A DNA stretch of 64,000 bases from Tenuifilum sp. 4138str. Lineage in GTDB: Bacteria; Bacteroidota; Bacteroidia; Bacteroidales; Tenuifilaceae. The stretch covers positions 1 to 64,000 of the forward strand of contig NZ_JBGCUE010000009.1 of NCBI RefSeq assembly GCF_041102575.1. The letters run 5' to 3'. The notes beneath the pieces were generated by a model, which ran no database searches, was not told the DNA's origin, and saw nothing but the letters and a program-made list of their open reading frames with translations. Below are positions 28,364 through 35,456 of this stretch, piece after piece. Within the stretch, counting starts at the first letter, position 1. Every line of letters begins with the position of its first letter. Position numbers and translations under genes: made by a program.

Positions 28364-28573
28364 ATGGAAATCACGAAAGATATTAGCATTGAAGAGCTGG
28401 TTGAACAGGTTCCAGAGGCTGTATCGTTTCTTAGAGAGAAAGGTATTGTATGCATCATTTGTGGTGAGCCTGTTTGGGGAACCCTGTACGAAATTGCCTC
28501 GCAAAAGGGCTTTTCCGATTTGGAAATCGAGGAGTTGGTTGAAGGGATAGCAAGGTTAAAGGATAAAGGATAA
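28364..28573 (+). CDS. DUF1858 small CxxC protein
   Basis: A 69-residue protein with the DUF1858 pattern (hybrid-cluster-protein-associated redox disulfide domain): EITKDISIEELVEQVPEA, then VCIICGEPVWGTLYEIA with a Cys-Ile-Ile-Cys pair at about residues 30-33. The family likely works as a redox or metal-binding module but has no settled reaction. It is co-transcribed with the OsmC gene. The last codons (RLKDKG and the stop) lie inside a GGATAAA tandem repeat array, so its C-terminus is partly repeat-derived. Confidence 0.82.
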   Translation: MEITKDISIEELVEQVPEAVSFLREKGIVCIICGEPVWGTLYEIASQKGFSDLEIEELVEGIARLKDKG

Positions 28574-28620
28574 AGGATAAAGGTTCAAGGTTTAAGGTTT
28601 AAGGTTTAAAGCAAATTGTG
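28553..28620 (+). repeat. GGATAAA tandem array, then GGTTTAA units
   Basis: Three to four heptamers of AAGGATA/GGATAAA overlap the stop codon of the DUF1858 gene and pass into repeated AAGGTTTA units. The same heptamer follows the stops of asnA (30724) and ilvE (32236) and recurs at 60445. Confidence 0.75.
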
Positions 28621-28732
28621 ATTGGATTTGTGGGTTTAGCTGATTGTTAATCAGCGTAAACCATCTCAATCTTTGCTATCTGTGTTCTATTGAATTTTCT
28701 ATCAACTATCAACCAACAACCAACAACTAAAT

Positions 28733-29131
28733 AGGTATCACAGAGTTACACAGTGTTACACGGCGTTTCACAGAATGGCATTCACGAACAACGAACAACG
28801 TTTCACGAACAACGCTATTTGTCATTCCGAGCTAGTCGAGGAATCTCTATTTATTTAAAATTTAAGATTTAAAATTTAAGATTTAAGAACTCACTAGTTA
28901 ACACACGTCTTTCGACACGCACATTATTCGCCCTAAAAGGGCAAATCACATTAGCCCAGGGTTTTAACCCTGGGTATTGTTGTATAAAAAATTTTAGGCG
29001 ATGCACGCAATACTTATTCCAAAGAGAAACACTGAATAGTTGCATCGCAACAGAAGAACATTCCAAAGAGCAAAAAGTAAATAAGAGAATGAAGACGCAG
29101 AGAGATGCTTCGGCAAGCTCAGCATGACAAT
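28733..29131. repeat. Cluster of interspersed short repeats and palindromes
   Basis: Contains CACGAACAACG direct repeats (28784-28814), a GTCATTCCGAG...GAATCTC element (28821-28847), ATTTAAGATTTAAA repeats (28857-28888), two GC palindromes (GCCCTAAAAGGGC and AGCCCAGGGTTTTAACCCTGGGT split around 28930-28975), a GCGATGCA...TGCATCGC inverted repeat (28998-29048), and an inverted-sense GATGCTTCGGCAAGCTCAGCATGAC (split, 29104-29128). No gene is supported here. Confidence 0.65.
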
Positions 29132-29180
29132 ATTTTCACGAAAAACGAACAACGTTTCACGAACAACGAGTAACATTCCC

Positions 29181-29361
29181 AGCCCCGTAGGGGCGAAATA
29201 TTTGTAACCCAATGACCACTCCCATATGCATAGCGATGCACGCAATACTTTTTCCAAAGGGCATGGGTGATGCGTTGCATCGCAACAGATAAGCAATGCA
29301 AAGAGCCATTTTCACGTTCTTTTATGTCTTGACACATTAAAGAACCAAAGAAAATCCAGAG
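29181..29361 (+). repeat. Interspersed repeat, partial copy B
   Basis: Shares with the long copies at 51855 and 60582, in the same order: the AGCCCCGTAGGGGCG palindrome, AATATTTGTAACCC, the inverted repeat GCGATGCA (29233) ... TGCATCGC (29276-29283), AAGCAATGCAAAGAGCC, ACGTTCTTTTATGTCTTGACAC, and AGAACCAAAGAAAATC. It stops just before the asnA leader region and lacks the last 150 bases of the long copies. Confidence 0.75.
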
Positions 29362-29420
29362 TAAAAATTTGCATTTGTTAAATACATTTTCGATATTGCA
29401 CGTGTAAATGTGAAATTAAA

Positions 29421-29501
29421 ATGATTCGATACTCCAAAGCCAATAATAATTCCAATTTCAACAATAACCTGTTGAAACGGGAAGGTTTTGGCGTTTGGTG
29501 A
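29421..29501 (+). CDS. Asn-rich leader peptide 1 of asnA (26 residues)
   Basis: ATG at 29421, 26 codons, TGA at 29499-29501. Codons 8-16 read NNNSNFNNN: seven Asn in nine positions, right before a strong terminator and upstream of asparagine synthetase. This is the classic layout of a ribosome-mediated attenuator leader: scarce Asn-tRNA would stall the ribosome at 29442-29468. The bases GGGAAGG at 29479-29485, in codons for Lys-Arg-Glu-Gly, can pair with CCTTCCT (29526-29532) in the terminator's 5' arm, giving an antiterminator that a ribosome reaching the stop codon would cover. No Shine-Dalgarno is expected in this phylum. The reading frame and pairings are seen; the regulation is inferred. 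Confidence 0.8.
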   Translation: MIRYSKANNNSNFNNNLLKREGFGVW

Positions 29502-29521
29502 GCAAGATACAATACTAGTTC

Positions 29522-29556
29522 AAGGCCTTCCTAAAAAAACAGGAAGGCCTTTTTTG
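29522..29556 (+). terminator. Attenuator terminator 1 (asnA leader)
   Basis: Eleven-base-pair stem AAGGCCTTCCT (29522-29532) / AGGAAGGCCTT (29541-29551), eight-base A-rich loop, and a T-tract through 29555. It lies 20 bases after the first Asn-rich leader frame and well before asnA, so it must be bypassed for asnA expression. Confidence 0.88.
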
Positions 29557-29571
29557 TTTAACACATTCCAT

Positions 29572-29655
29572 ATGCTGCAAAGAGTAAATAATAACAACAA
29601 TAATCGTCCGCCACCCCCCGGGAATGGTTATGCTTTACCCTGCCCTTCCCGGTAA
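29572..29655 (+). CDS. Asn-rich leader peptide 2 of asnA (27 residues)
   Basis: ATG at 29572, 27 codons, TAA at 29653-29655. Codons 6-11 are six consecutive Asn (AAT AAT AAC AAC AAT AAT), followed by Arg and four Pro codons. It starts 16 bases after the first terminator's T-tract and its last codons run into the 5' arm of a second terminator. A stalled ribosome at 29587-29604 would leave CCGGGAA (29618-29624) free to pair with TTCCCGG (29646-29652), which overlaps the terminator arm. The proline run could add a pause. Frame and pairing are seen in the sequence; function is inferred from position, composition and the neighbouring asnA gene. Confidence 0.8.
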   Translation: MLQRVNNNNNNRPPPPGNGYALPCPSR

Positions 29656-29678
29656 TTCCGCGAAGGGCATTCTTTTTT
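29641..29678 (+). terminator. Attenuator terminator 2 (asnA leader)
   Basis: Stem TGCCCTTC (29641-29648) / GAAGGGCA (29662-29669), continued after a C-C mismatch by CGG/CCG, with a five-base loop, then TTCTTTTTT. Forty bases before the asnA start codon. Confidence 0.85.
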
Positions 29679-29718
29679 CAAACTTCAAACTATCAACACT
29701 AACCAAAATAATATAACC

Positions 29719-30723
29719 ATGGAATCAAAAGTTTTTGAAACACTTACAGGCGACATTTGCCGTTCGGTTGAAACCGAGGACGCTATCACCCTAATCAAGG
29801 AGACCTTTCCAAAGCTGCTGGCAAAAAAACTAAACCTGAGGCGGGTAACCGCACCGCTTATAGTTGAGGCTGGTCTTGGCATTAACGACGATTTAAACGG
29901 AATTGAAAAGCCCGTAAGTTTTACCGCCAATTCCATTGGCAAACGAATTGAAATTGTTCAATCTCTTGCGAAATGGAAGCGATTAACACTTGCCCGTTTG
30001 GAATTACCCAGTGGTAGCGGAATATATACCGATATGAATGCACTAAGGCCCGATGAAACCCCCGATGCAATTCACTCAGTTTACGTTGACCAGTGGGACT
30101 GGGAAAAACGTATCGATACTTCGGAAAGAGGCGTGGAATACTTCCGTAAAACAGTTAATGCTATTTATGAAGCCATCTGCGAAATGGAAATGGTGGTTGC
30201 CACTCACGTCGATGGGATTACTCCCGAACTACCCAAGAGCATTCATTTTGTTCATTCGGCAGAATTGGAGGCAATGTACCCAACTCTATCGTCGCGTGAG
30301 AGAGAGAATGTTATATGCAAACAGTTTGGAGCAGTTTGCATCGAAGGGATTGGATACCCGTTGTCCGATGGTAAACCATCGGATGGAAGAGCCCCCGATT
30401 ACGATGATTGGTCAACACTCCGCCCCGATGGATACAGAGGTCTAAATGGCGATATTCTTGTTTGGCACAAGCCACTAGGAATAGCCCTTGAACTCTCTTC
30501 GATGGGAATTAGGGTGGACAGTGCAGCCCTAAAGTTACAGCTGCAGATGCAAGGCTTAGAGCATCGAAGTAAATTGCACTACCATAGCTTGCTACTAAAC
30601 GGTAAACTTCCACAAAGCATTGGGGGAGGCATAGGGCAATCGCGACTCTGCATGTTCTTACTCCGCAAGGTACATATTGCACAGGTGCAAGCATCGGTTT
30701 GGCCGGAGGGGCAAGGATTATGA
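29719..30723 (+). CDS. asnA: Aspartate-ammonia ligase (asparagine synthetase A)
   Basis: AsnA, 334 residues (family about 330-345), makes asparagine from aspartate, ammonia and ATP through an aspartyl-AMP intermediate in the cytosol. It is a class II aminoacyl-tRNA-synthetase-like fold; recognisable stretches are VTAPLIVEAGLGINDDLNG (residues about 43-61), LARLELPSGSGIYTDMNALRPDE, SVYVDQWDWEK, and the C-terminal GGGIGQSRLCMFLL containing the ATP-binding motif 3 arginine. Upstream are two Asn-codon-rich leader frames each with a terminator, so expression is very probably attenuated when asparagine is plentiful. It is a single-gene unit; a GGATAAA array follows the stop directly. Confidence 0.97.
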   Translation: MESKVFETLTGDICRSVETEDAITLIKETFPKLLAKKLNLRRVTAPLIVEAGLGINDDLNGIEKPVSFTANSIGKRIEIVQSLAKWKRLTLARLELPSGSGIYTDMNALRPDETPDAIHSVYVDQWDWEKRIDTSERGVEYFRKTVNAIYEAICEMEMVVATHVDGITPELPKSIHFVHSAELEAMYPTLSSRERENVICKQFGAVCIEGIGYPLSDGKPSDGRAPDYDDWSTLRPDGYRGLNGDILVWHKPLGIALELSSMGIRVDSAALKLQLQMQGLEHRSKLHYHSLLLNGKLPQSIGGGIGQSRLCMFLLRKVHIAQVQASVWPEGQGL

Positions 30724-30772
30724 CGAAGGATAAAGGATAAAGGATAAAGGATAAAGGATAAAGGGTAAAGCG
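30724..30772 (+). repeat. GGATAAA tandem array after asnA
   Basis: About five GGATAAA heptamers beginning at 30727, followed by GTGAACCGTTAAACGTGAGCC-type repeats (split) to about 30800. The remaining gap to 31014 holds CACGAACAACG and GTCATTCCGAG fragments (30895-30926) and no gene. Confidence 0.75.
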
Positions 30773-31014
30773 TGAACCGTTAAACGTGAGCCGTTAAATG
30801 GGATTGAACAATAAGCGAAACCCCCTGTTATCAAGAAGGATAATGGATAAAATTTAGAAGAGGTTAATACAAAAGGTTCTTTTTACGAATAACGAATCAC
30901 GAACAACGCTACTTGTCATTCCGAGTCATATCCTAAAAAATAACACACATGATTTTGTTATAAAAAACAGGCATTGCTGGTTTCAATTATTCCTAATACA
31001 CTCCTACCCAAATT

Positions 31015-31048
31015 AACGCGCGCTGAATGATTGCGTGCGTTTTTTTTA
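31015..31048 (+). terminator. Intrinsic terminator upstream of ilvE
   Basis: Stem AACGCGCGC / GCGTGCGTT with one G-T/mismatch position, followed by eight T. It lies 160 bases before ilvE and about 290 bases after asnA, so it either ends a short transcript started in the gap or acts in the ilvE leader. Confidence 0.7.
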
Positions 31049-31161
31049 CATAACCGAAATGTATCTTTCAAATTATTACCGTTTTACGAGTCAAACTTAC
31101 ATTTTAAACCTTTTTATTGTAAAATATCTAAAAATATGAAGCGATTAAAACAGATTTGCTT

Positions 31162-31169
31162 TAACTTTG
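31162..31169 (+). promoter_or_regulatory. Possible -7 element of ilvE
   Basis: TAACTTTG matches TAnnTTTG, 40 bases before the ilvE start. No TTG is found at the expected -33 distance. Confidence 0.35.
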
Positions 31170-31209
31170 TCATATCACAATATGTCCAATTCATTAAACT
31201 GTTGGAATC

Positions 31210-32229
31210 ATGCAAAATTTAGACTGGAAGAATCTTCCGTTTGGTTACGTTAAAACCAAGTATAACGTTCGATGCTATTACAAGGATGGCAAATGGAGCA
31301 GCCTTGAGGTATCGGATTCAGAATATATTAACATTCACATGGCCGCTACGGCCCTGCATTACGGCCAAGAGGCCTTTGAGGGCATGAAGGCTTACCGTGG
31401 CAAAGATGGGAAAATTCGTCTTTTCAGATGGGATGAGAACGCCCAGCGGCTTCAACACTCAGCTGAAGGGATTTTAATGGCACCTGTGCCCAAAGAACTT
31501 TTTTACGAAGCCGTGGTTAAAGCCGTAAAGCTGAACGAGGAGTTTGTACCGCCATTCGGAACTGGGGCATCGCTTTACATTAGGCCTTTGCTATTTGGCT
31601 CTGGTGCCGAGGTTGGCGTTCGGCCTGCTAAGGAGTACATGTTTGTTGTGTTTGTTACTCCTGTAGGACCATACTTTAAGGAAGGCTTCAACCCTGTTAA
31701 AATTGCCATTGTTCGCGATAGCGACCGAGCAGCCCCACTTGGTACTGGTACCTTTAAGGTAGGTGGAAATTACGCAGCCAGTCTTCGGGGGGTAGAGAAA
31801 GCCCGCAAAGCAGGATACAGTTCACCAATGTATCTTGATGCAAAGGAGAAGAAGTATATTGATGAAATAGGTGCTGCCAATTTCTTTGGTATCAAGAACA
31901 ACACCTACATCACCCCAAAATCAACATCAATACTAGGCTCCATTACTAACAAGAGCATTATTCAGCTTGCCGAGGATATGGGCTTGAAGGTTGAACGCCG
32001 CCCTGTTCCTGTTGAGGAACTTGAAACTTTTGAAGAGGTTGGAGCATGCGGAACCGCTGCAATCATTTCACCAATTGGGGAGATCAAGGATTTGGAAACA
32101 GGGAAGGTTTACACATTCTGCAAGGATGGTAAGCCCGGCCAAATCTCAACCAAACTTTACGAAACCCTTGTTGGAATTCAATACGGCGAGCTTGAAGATA
32201 AGCATGGATGGGTAACCGTGATTGAGTAA
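31210..32229 (+). CDS. ilvE: Branched-chain amino acid aminotransferase
   Basis: A 339-residue fold-type IV PLP aminotransferase that interconverts Leu, Ile and Val with their 2-oxoacids. PLP lysine is Lys183 in GTFKVGGNYAAS; HYGQEAFEGMKAYRG near residue 50 and GACGTAAIISPIG near residue 280 are the substrate/cofactor loops of the eukaryotic-like, about 340-residue BCAT subclass. Monocistronic, followed by a GGATAAA array and a terminator. Upstream lies a terminator hairpin at 31015-31048 whose purpose is unclear. Confidence 0.95.
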   Translation: MQNLDWKNLPFGYVKTKYNVRCYYKDGKWSSLEVSDSEYINIHMAATALHYGQEAFEGMKAYRGKDGKIRLFRWDENAQRLQHSAEGILMAPVPKELFYEAVVKAVKLNEEFVPPFGTGASLYIRPLLFGSGAEVGVRPAKEYMFVVFVTPVGPYFKEGFNPVKIAIVRDSDRAAPLGTGTFKVGGNYAASLRGVEKARKAGYSSPMYLDAKEKKYIDEIGAANFFGIKNNTYITPKSTSILGSITNKSIIQLAEDMGLKVERRPVPVEELETFEEVGACGTAAIISPIGEIKDLETGKVYTFCKDGKPGQISTKLYETLVGIQYGELEDKHGWVTVIE

Positions 32230-32235
32230 GATAGA

Positions 32236-32271
32236 TAAGGATAAAGGATAAAGGATAAAGGGTAAAAGGAT
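32236..32271 (+). repeat. GGATAAA tandem array after ilvE
   Basis: Three to four GGATAAA heptamers starting within ten bases of the ilvE stop, same strand orientation as the arrays after the DUF1858 gene and asnA. Confidence 0.75.
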
Positions 32272-32320
32272 GTCTTTTGTGTGACAATAGAAACATTAAA
32301 ACCTAGATAACTTATTTTAA

Positions 32321-32371
32321 GCAAAACCGGATTAATAGTTCATCTCTGAACTTTTCCGGTTTTGTTTTTTT
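32321..32371 (+). terminator. Intrinsic terminator after ilvE
   Basis: Stem GCAAAACCGGA / TCCGGTTTTG with a 20-base internal loop region, then a long T-tract (32364-32371). Confidence 0.7.
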
Positions 32372-32494
32372 GGGGGAATAATAACGCCGTTAAAAAGCAA
32401 AATCTTAAACAGTCAGTCAGCTAAGTAAGATTTTTTTATCTTTACAAATAACAAAATCCATAGGCTAACCAATAAACGTAAACCATTTAAAACT

Positions 32495-35368
32495 ATGAAA
32501 TTTTTAAAAAAAATTATTGCATTTGCACTTATTGCCATTGCGTTACAGTCATTTGCTCAAACCCAAACAATCAGGCAATTTACCTTGCCCAACGGATTAA
32601 CCGTTATACTTGATGAACAACACGACCAACCCGAAGTGTTTGGCCTGATTGCAGTGAAAACTGGCGGCAAGAACGACCCCGCCGATGCTACCGGCATGGC
32701 CCACTACCAGGAACATATGCTTTTTAAGGGGACAACCACGCTGGGAACCATTGACTGGGAAAAGGAGAAACCACATATCGACAGGATATTTCAGCTTTAC
32801 GATTCGCTTGGCAAAACCAAAGATCCCGAAAAAAGAGCATTAATTCAGAAAGCGATAAACGAAGAGTCCGTTGAGGCAAACAAATTCGCCATACCCAACG
32901 AGATGAATAACCTGCTGAATGAAATGGGTTCAACCCTAATTAATGCCGGAACAGGTCCTGATTACACCCTATACTACAACAAATTTCCGGCAAGCCAGGT
33001 GGAACGTTGGCTCGACCTATACGCCCATCGGTTCACTGAACCCGTATTTAGAGGTTTTCAGGCAGAACTCGAAGTAGTTTATGAGGAGAAAAACCTTTAC
33101 AACGACCAGTTCCAGACCCGTTTACTTGAGGAATTCCAGAAATATTTTTTCAAAAATCACCCTTATGGACAACAATCCCTGATAGGAAGCATTGAGGACT
33201 TAAAGAATCCTTCGCTTACCAAAATGTATGAGTTTTTCAAAACATACTATGTGCCCAACAACATGGCCCTAATCCTATCGGGCGATTTTAATTCCGAAGT
33301 AGTTATTCCAGCCATTGAAGAAAAGTTTGGCAAATGGCAGCCCCGTGAGCTGCCTGAACCCCGAAAATGGGATGAGGCTCCCTTTAACGGACGCGAATTC
33401 CACGAGGCAAAACTTAGCCCTATAAAGCTTGCAATACTTGGATATCGCACTCCTAACGCCACCGATCCCCGTAAGCCCTTGCTCGATGTTACTACCCGAT
33501 TACTTAACAACAGCTACTCTACCGGTTTGCTGGACAAGTTAACGCTCGATGGAAAATTGCTTGCAGCACAAGCCATGATGATGCCATACTACGACCACGG
33601 AGCAATAATCTTTATTGTTGTTCCCAAGGTGGTTGGCCAAAAACTTGAAGATGCCGAAAAATTGGTTCTCTCTGAAATTGAAAAGCTTAAAAAAGGGGAA
33701 TTTGATGAGAGCCTGCTGGAAGCAATAAAGCTTGAAATTTACCGTAACACTAACACAAAACTCGAAAACATTCAGAACAGAGCATTAACCCTCAGCGAAG
33801 CCTTCACCCAAGGTAAAAGTATTGATGAGGCACTCACCTACCCCGAAAAGGTAAAATCGATAACCAAAGCCGATATTGTAGCTATTGCAAACGAGGTTTT
33901 TGGCCCTAACTACCTTGCCTTTTACTCCAAAATGGGCTTCCCCAAAAAGGAAAAGATAGCCAAGCCCGACTTCAAGCCCCTACTCTCAAATACAAAAGCC
34001 CGAAGCGCTTATGCCCAGCATTTCGACTCGCTCTCTATTCGCACCCCTAACTTTAAATTCATTGATTTTGATAAAGATTTGAAAGTGGTTGAACTTGCCG
34101 GTGGGCATAGGCTCCAATGCGTTGAAAACCCTAAGAACGATATTTTCTCTTTGAATATTGAGTTTAAAGTAGGTAAAGCTTCACTGCCATTGCTTGGATT
34201 TGCTGCACAGGGTATGGCTTTAGCCGGAGCAGGCGAATACGATGTAAACGCACTGAAAACTGAATTTGCCAAGTTAGGCTCATCGTATAGCATCTGGGCT
34301 AATGAAAATAAAACTACTATAACCATTAATGGTATTGAAAGCAACCTGGAACCCACACTCAAACTTGTTGGCTTACTGCTTAGCGATCCCAAACTTGAAC
34401 AATCAAAAATTAAAACAATTGTAGCCAACGAGAAGGCAACGCGTAAGATGGAACGCTCCGAACCCGACAACGTGGCCGAAGCACTGGTTGAATATGGGTT
34501 ATATGGCGATGAATCCTACTACACCAAACGGTTATCCATGAGCAGTGTAAAAAAACTTAAGGCCCAAGAGCTGGTTGATGCTTTTAAGCAAGCAACTGGC
34601 TATACTGCCACCATAAACTATTGCGGAAATACCAGTGCCGATAAAATTTCCGATATAATAAGCAGCTACTTACCACTCTCCTCAAGCCCTATGGTTGACA
34701 AAACACCCCTCGATAAACCTGCTAAACAGTACACCGAAAACACTATCCTTTTTGTTAATAAACCAAAAGCACGCCAAAGCAAGATGTTTGTATTTATTAA
34801 TGGCAAACCCTTTGAAATTGGTGATGCTGCATACATCGATGCCTTTAACGACTACTTTGGCGGAGGTTTTTCCGGCTTAATGCTTCAGGAAATACGCGAA
34901 TACCGCTCACTGGCATACGCTACAGGGGGCTCGTTCCGCTACCCGCTAGAAAAGGGTAAACCGGTTAACTTTATTGGTTATGTTGGAACCCAGTCCGATA
35001 AAACGCTTATTGCCATGGAAACCCTCGATACTCTTATCAGGCAAATGCCCGCAAAACCTGAACGTATTGAGATGATTAAAAGTCATCTGGAGCTATCGGC
35101 ACAAACCAACCGGCCAAACTTCCGTAATATTGCATCAACTGTTGATGTGTGGAAAAAAAGAGGCTTTCCGGTTGATCCACTAATTATTAAACTACCAATT
35201 TACCGGGGTTTAACATGGGAAAATATTGATGAATTCTACAAGGATCGCATGAAAAACAACCCTGTTGTTTACATGATTGTTGGCGATGAAAAGAATATCG
35301 ACATGAAGAGCCTTGCCAAATACGGCAAACTAGTAAAAATCAAAGAAAAAACACTTTTCAGCAAGTAG
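32495..35368 (+). CDS. M16 family zinc metallopeptidase, exported
   Basis: A 957-residue pitrilysin/insulinase-family (M16) peptidase. A signal peptide (IIAFALIAIALQSFAQ) indicates a periplasmic protein. The inverted zinc motif HxxEH is at residues 70-74 (GMAHYQEHMLFKGT), with the distal zinc-binding glutamate in ELEVVYEEKN further on. A second, inactive M16 half follows from about residue 500, as usual for two-domain members; its C-terminal part holds the R-Y-type RSLAYATGGSFRYP motif. Probably degrades periplasmic peptides. Monocistronic, with a terminator 20 bases after the stop. Confidence 0.93.
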   Translation: MKFLKKIIAFALIAIALQSFAQTQTIRQFTLPNGLTVILDEQHDQPEVFGLIAVKTGGKNDPADATGMAHYQEHMLFKGTTTLGTIDWEKEKPHIDRIFQLYDSLGKTKDPEKRALIQKAINEESVEANKFAIPNEMNNLLNEMGSTLINAGTGPDYTLYYNKFPASQVERWLDLYAHRFTEPVFRGFQAELEVVYEEKNLYNDQFQTRLLEEFQKYFFKNHPYGQQSLIGSIEDLKNPSLTKMYEFFKTYYVPNNMALILSGDFNSEVVIPAIEEKFGKWQPRELPEPRKWDEAPFNGREFHEAKLSPIKLAILGYRTPNATDPRKPLLDVTTRLLNNSYSTGLLDKLTLDGKLLAAQAMMMPYYDHGAIIFIVVPKVVGQKLEDAEKLVLSEIEKLKKGEFDESLLEAIKLEIYRNTNTKLENIQNRALTLSEAFTQGKSIDEALTYPEKVKSITKADIVAIANEVFGPNYLAFYSKMGFPKKEKIAKPDFKPLLSNTKARSAYAQHFDSLSIRTPNFKFIDFDKDLKVVELAGGHRLQCVENPKNDIFSLNIEFKVGKASLPLLGFAAQGMALAGAGEYDVNALKTEFAKLGSSYSIWANENKTTITINGIESNLEPTLKLVGLLLSDPKLEQSKIKTIVANEKATRKMERSEPDNVAEALVEYGLYGDESYYTKRLSMSSVKKLKAQELVDAFKQATGYTATINYCGNTSADKISDIISSYLPLSSSPMVDKTPLDKPAKQYTENTILFVNKPKARQSKMFVFINGKPFEIGDAAYIDAFNDYFGGGFSGLMLQEIREYRSLAYATGGSFRYPLEKGKPVNFIGYVGTQSDKTLIAMETLDTLIRQMPAKPERIEMIKSHLELSAQTNRPNFRNIASTVDVWKKRGFPVDPLIIKLPIYRGLTWENIDEFYKDRMKNNPVVYMIVGDEKNIDMKSLAKYGKLVKIKEKTLFSK

Positions 35369-35389
35369 TTCCTATTACGGTATTACAAT

Positions 35390-35424
35390 AAAGGCAGTCC
35401 CTAATTGACTGCCTTTATTTTTTT
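35390..35424 (+). terminator. Intrinsic terminator after the M16 peptidase gene
   Basis: Ten-base-pair stem AAAGGCAGTC / GACTGCCTTT with a seven-base loop, then ATTTTTTTT. Confidence 0.85.
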
Positions 35425-35456
35425 CACTAAATTTCGATTGCCAAAAACAAAATACC

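Noticed and set aside
28553-28620. CRISPR array
   Set aside because: The units are direct heptamers without spacers; no cas genes or 25-40-base repeats with unique spacers occur in the window.
28733-29361. Insertion sequence remnant
   Set aside because: No transposase fragment, no paired terminal inverted repeats and no target duplication could be identified; the region is better explained as clustered short repeats.
31031-31222. 63-codon frame overlapping the ilvE start
   Set aside because: Begins inside a terminator hairpin, is AT-rich without a recognisable domain, and overlaps ilvE in another frame.
34009-34470. 153-codon minus-strand frame opposite the M16 peptidase
   Set aside because: Shadow frame; the plus-strand peptidase is well supported and the minus product has no recognisable features.
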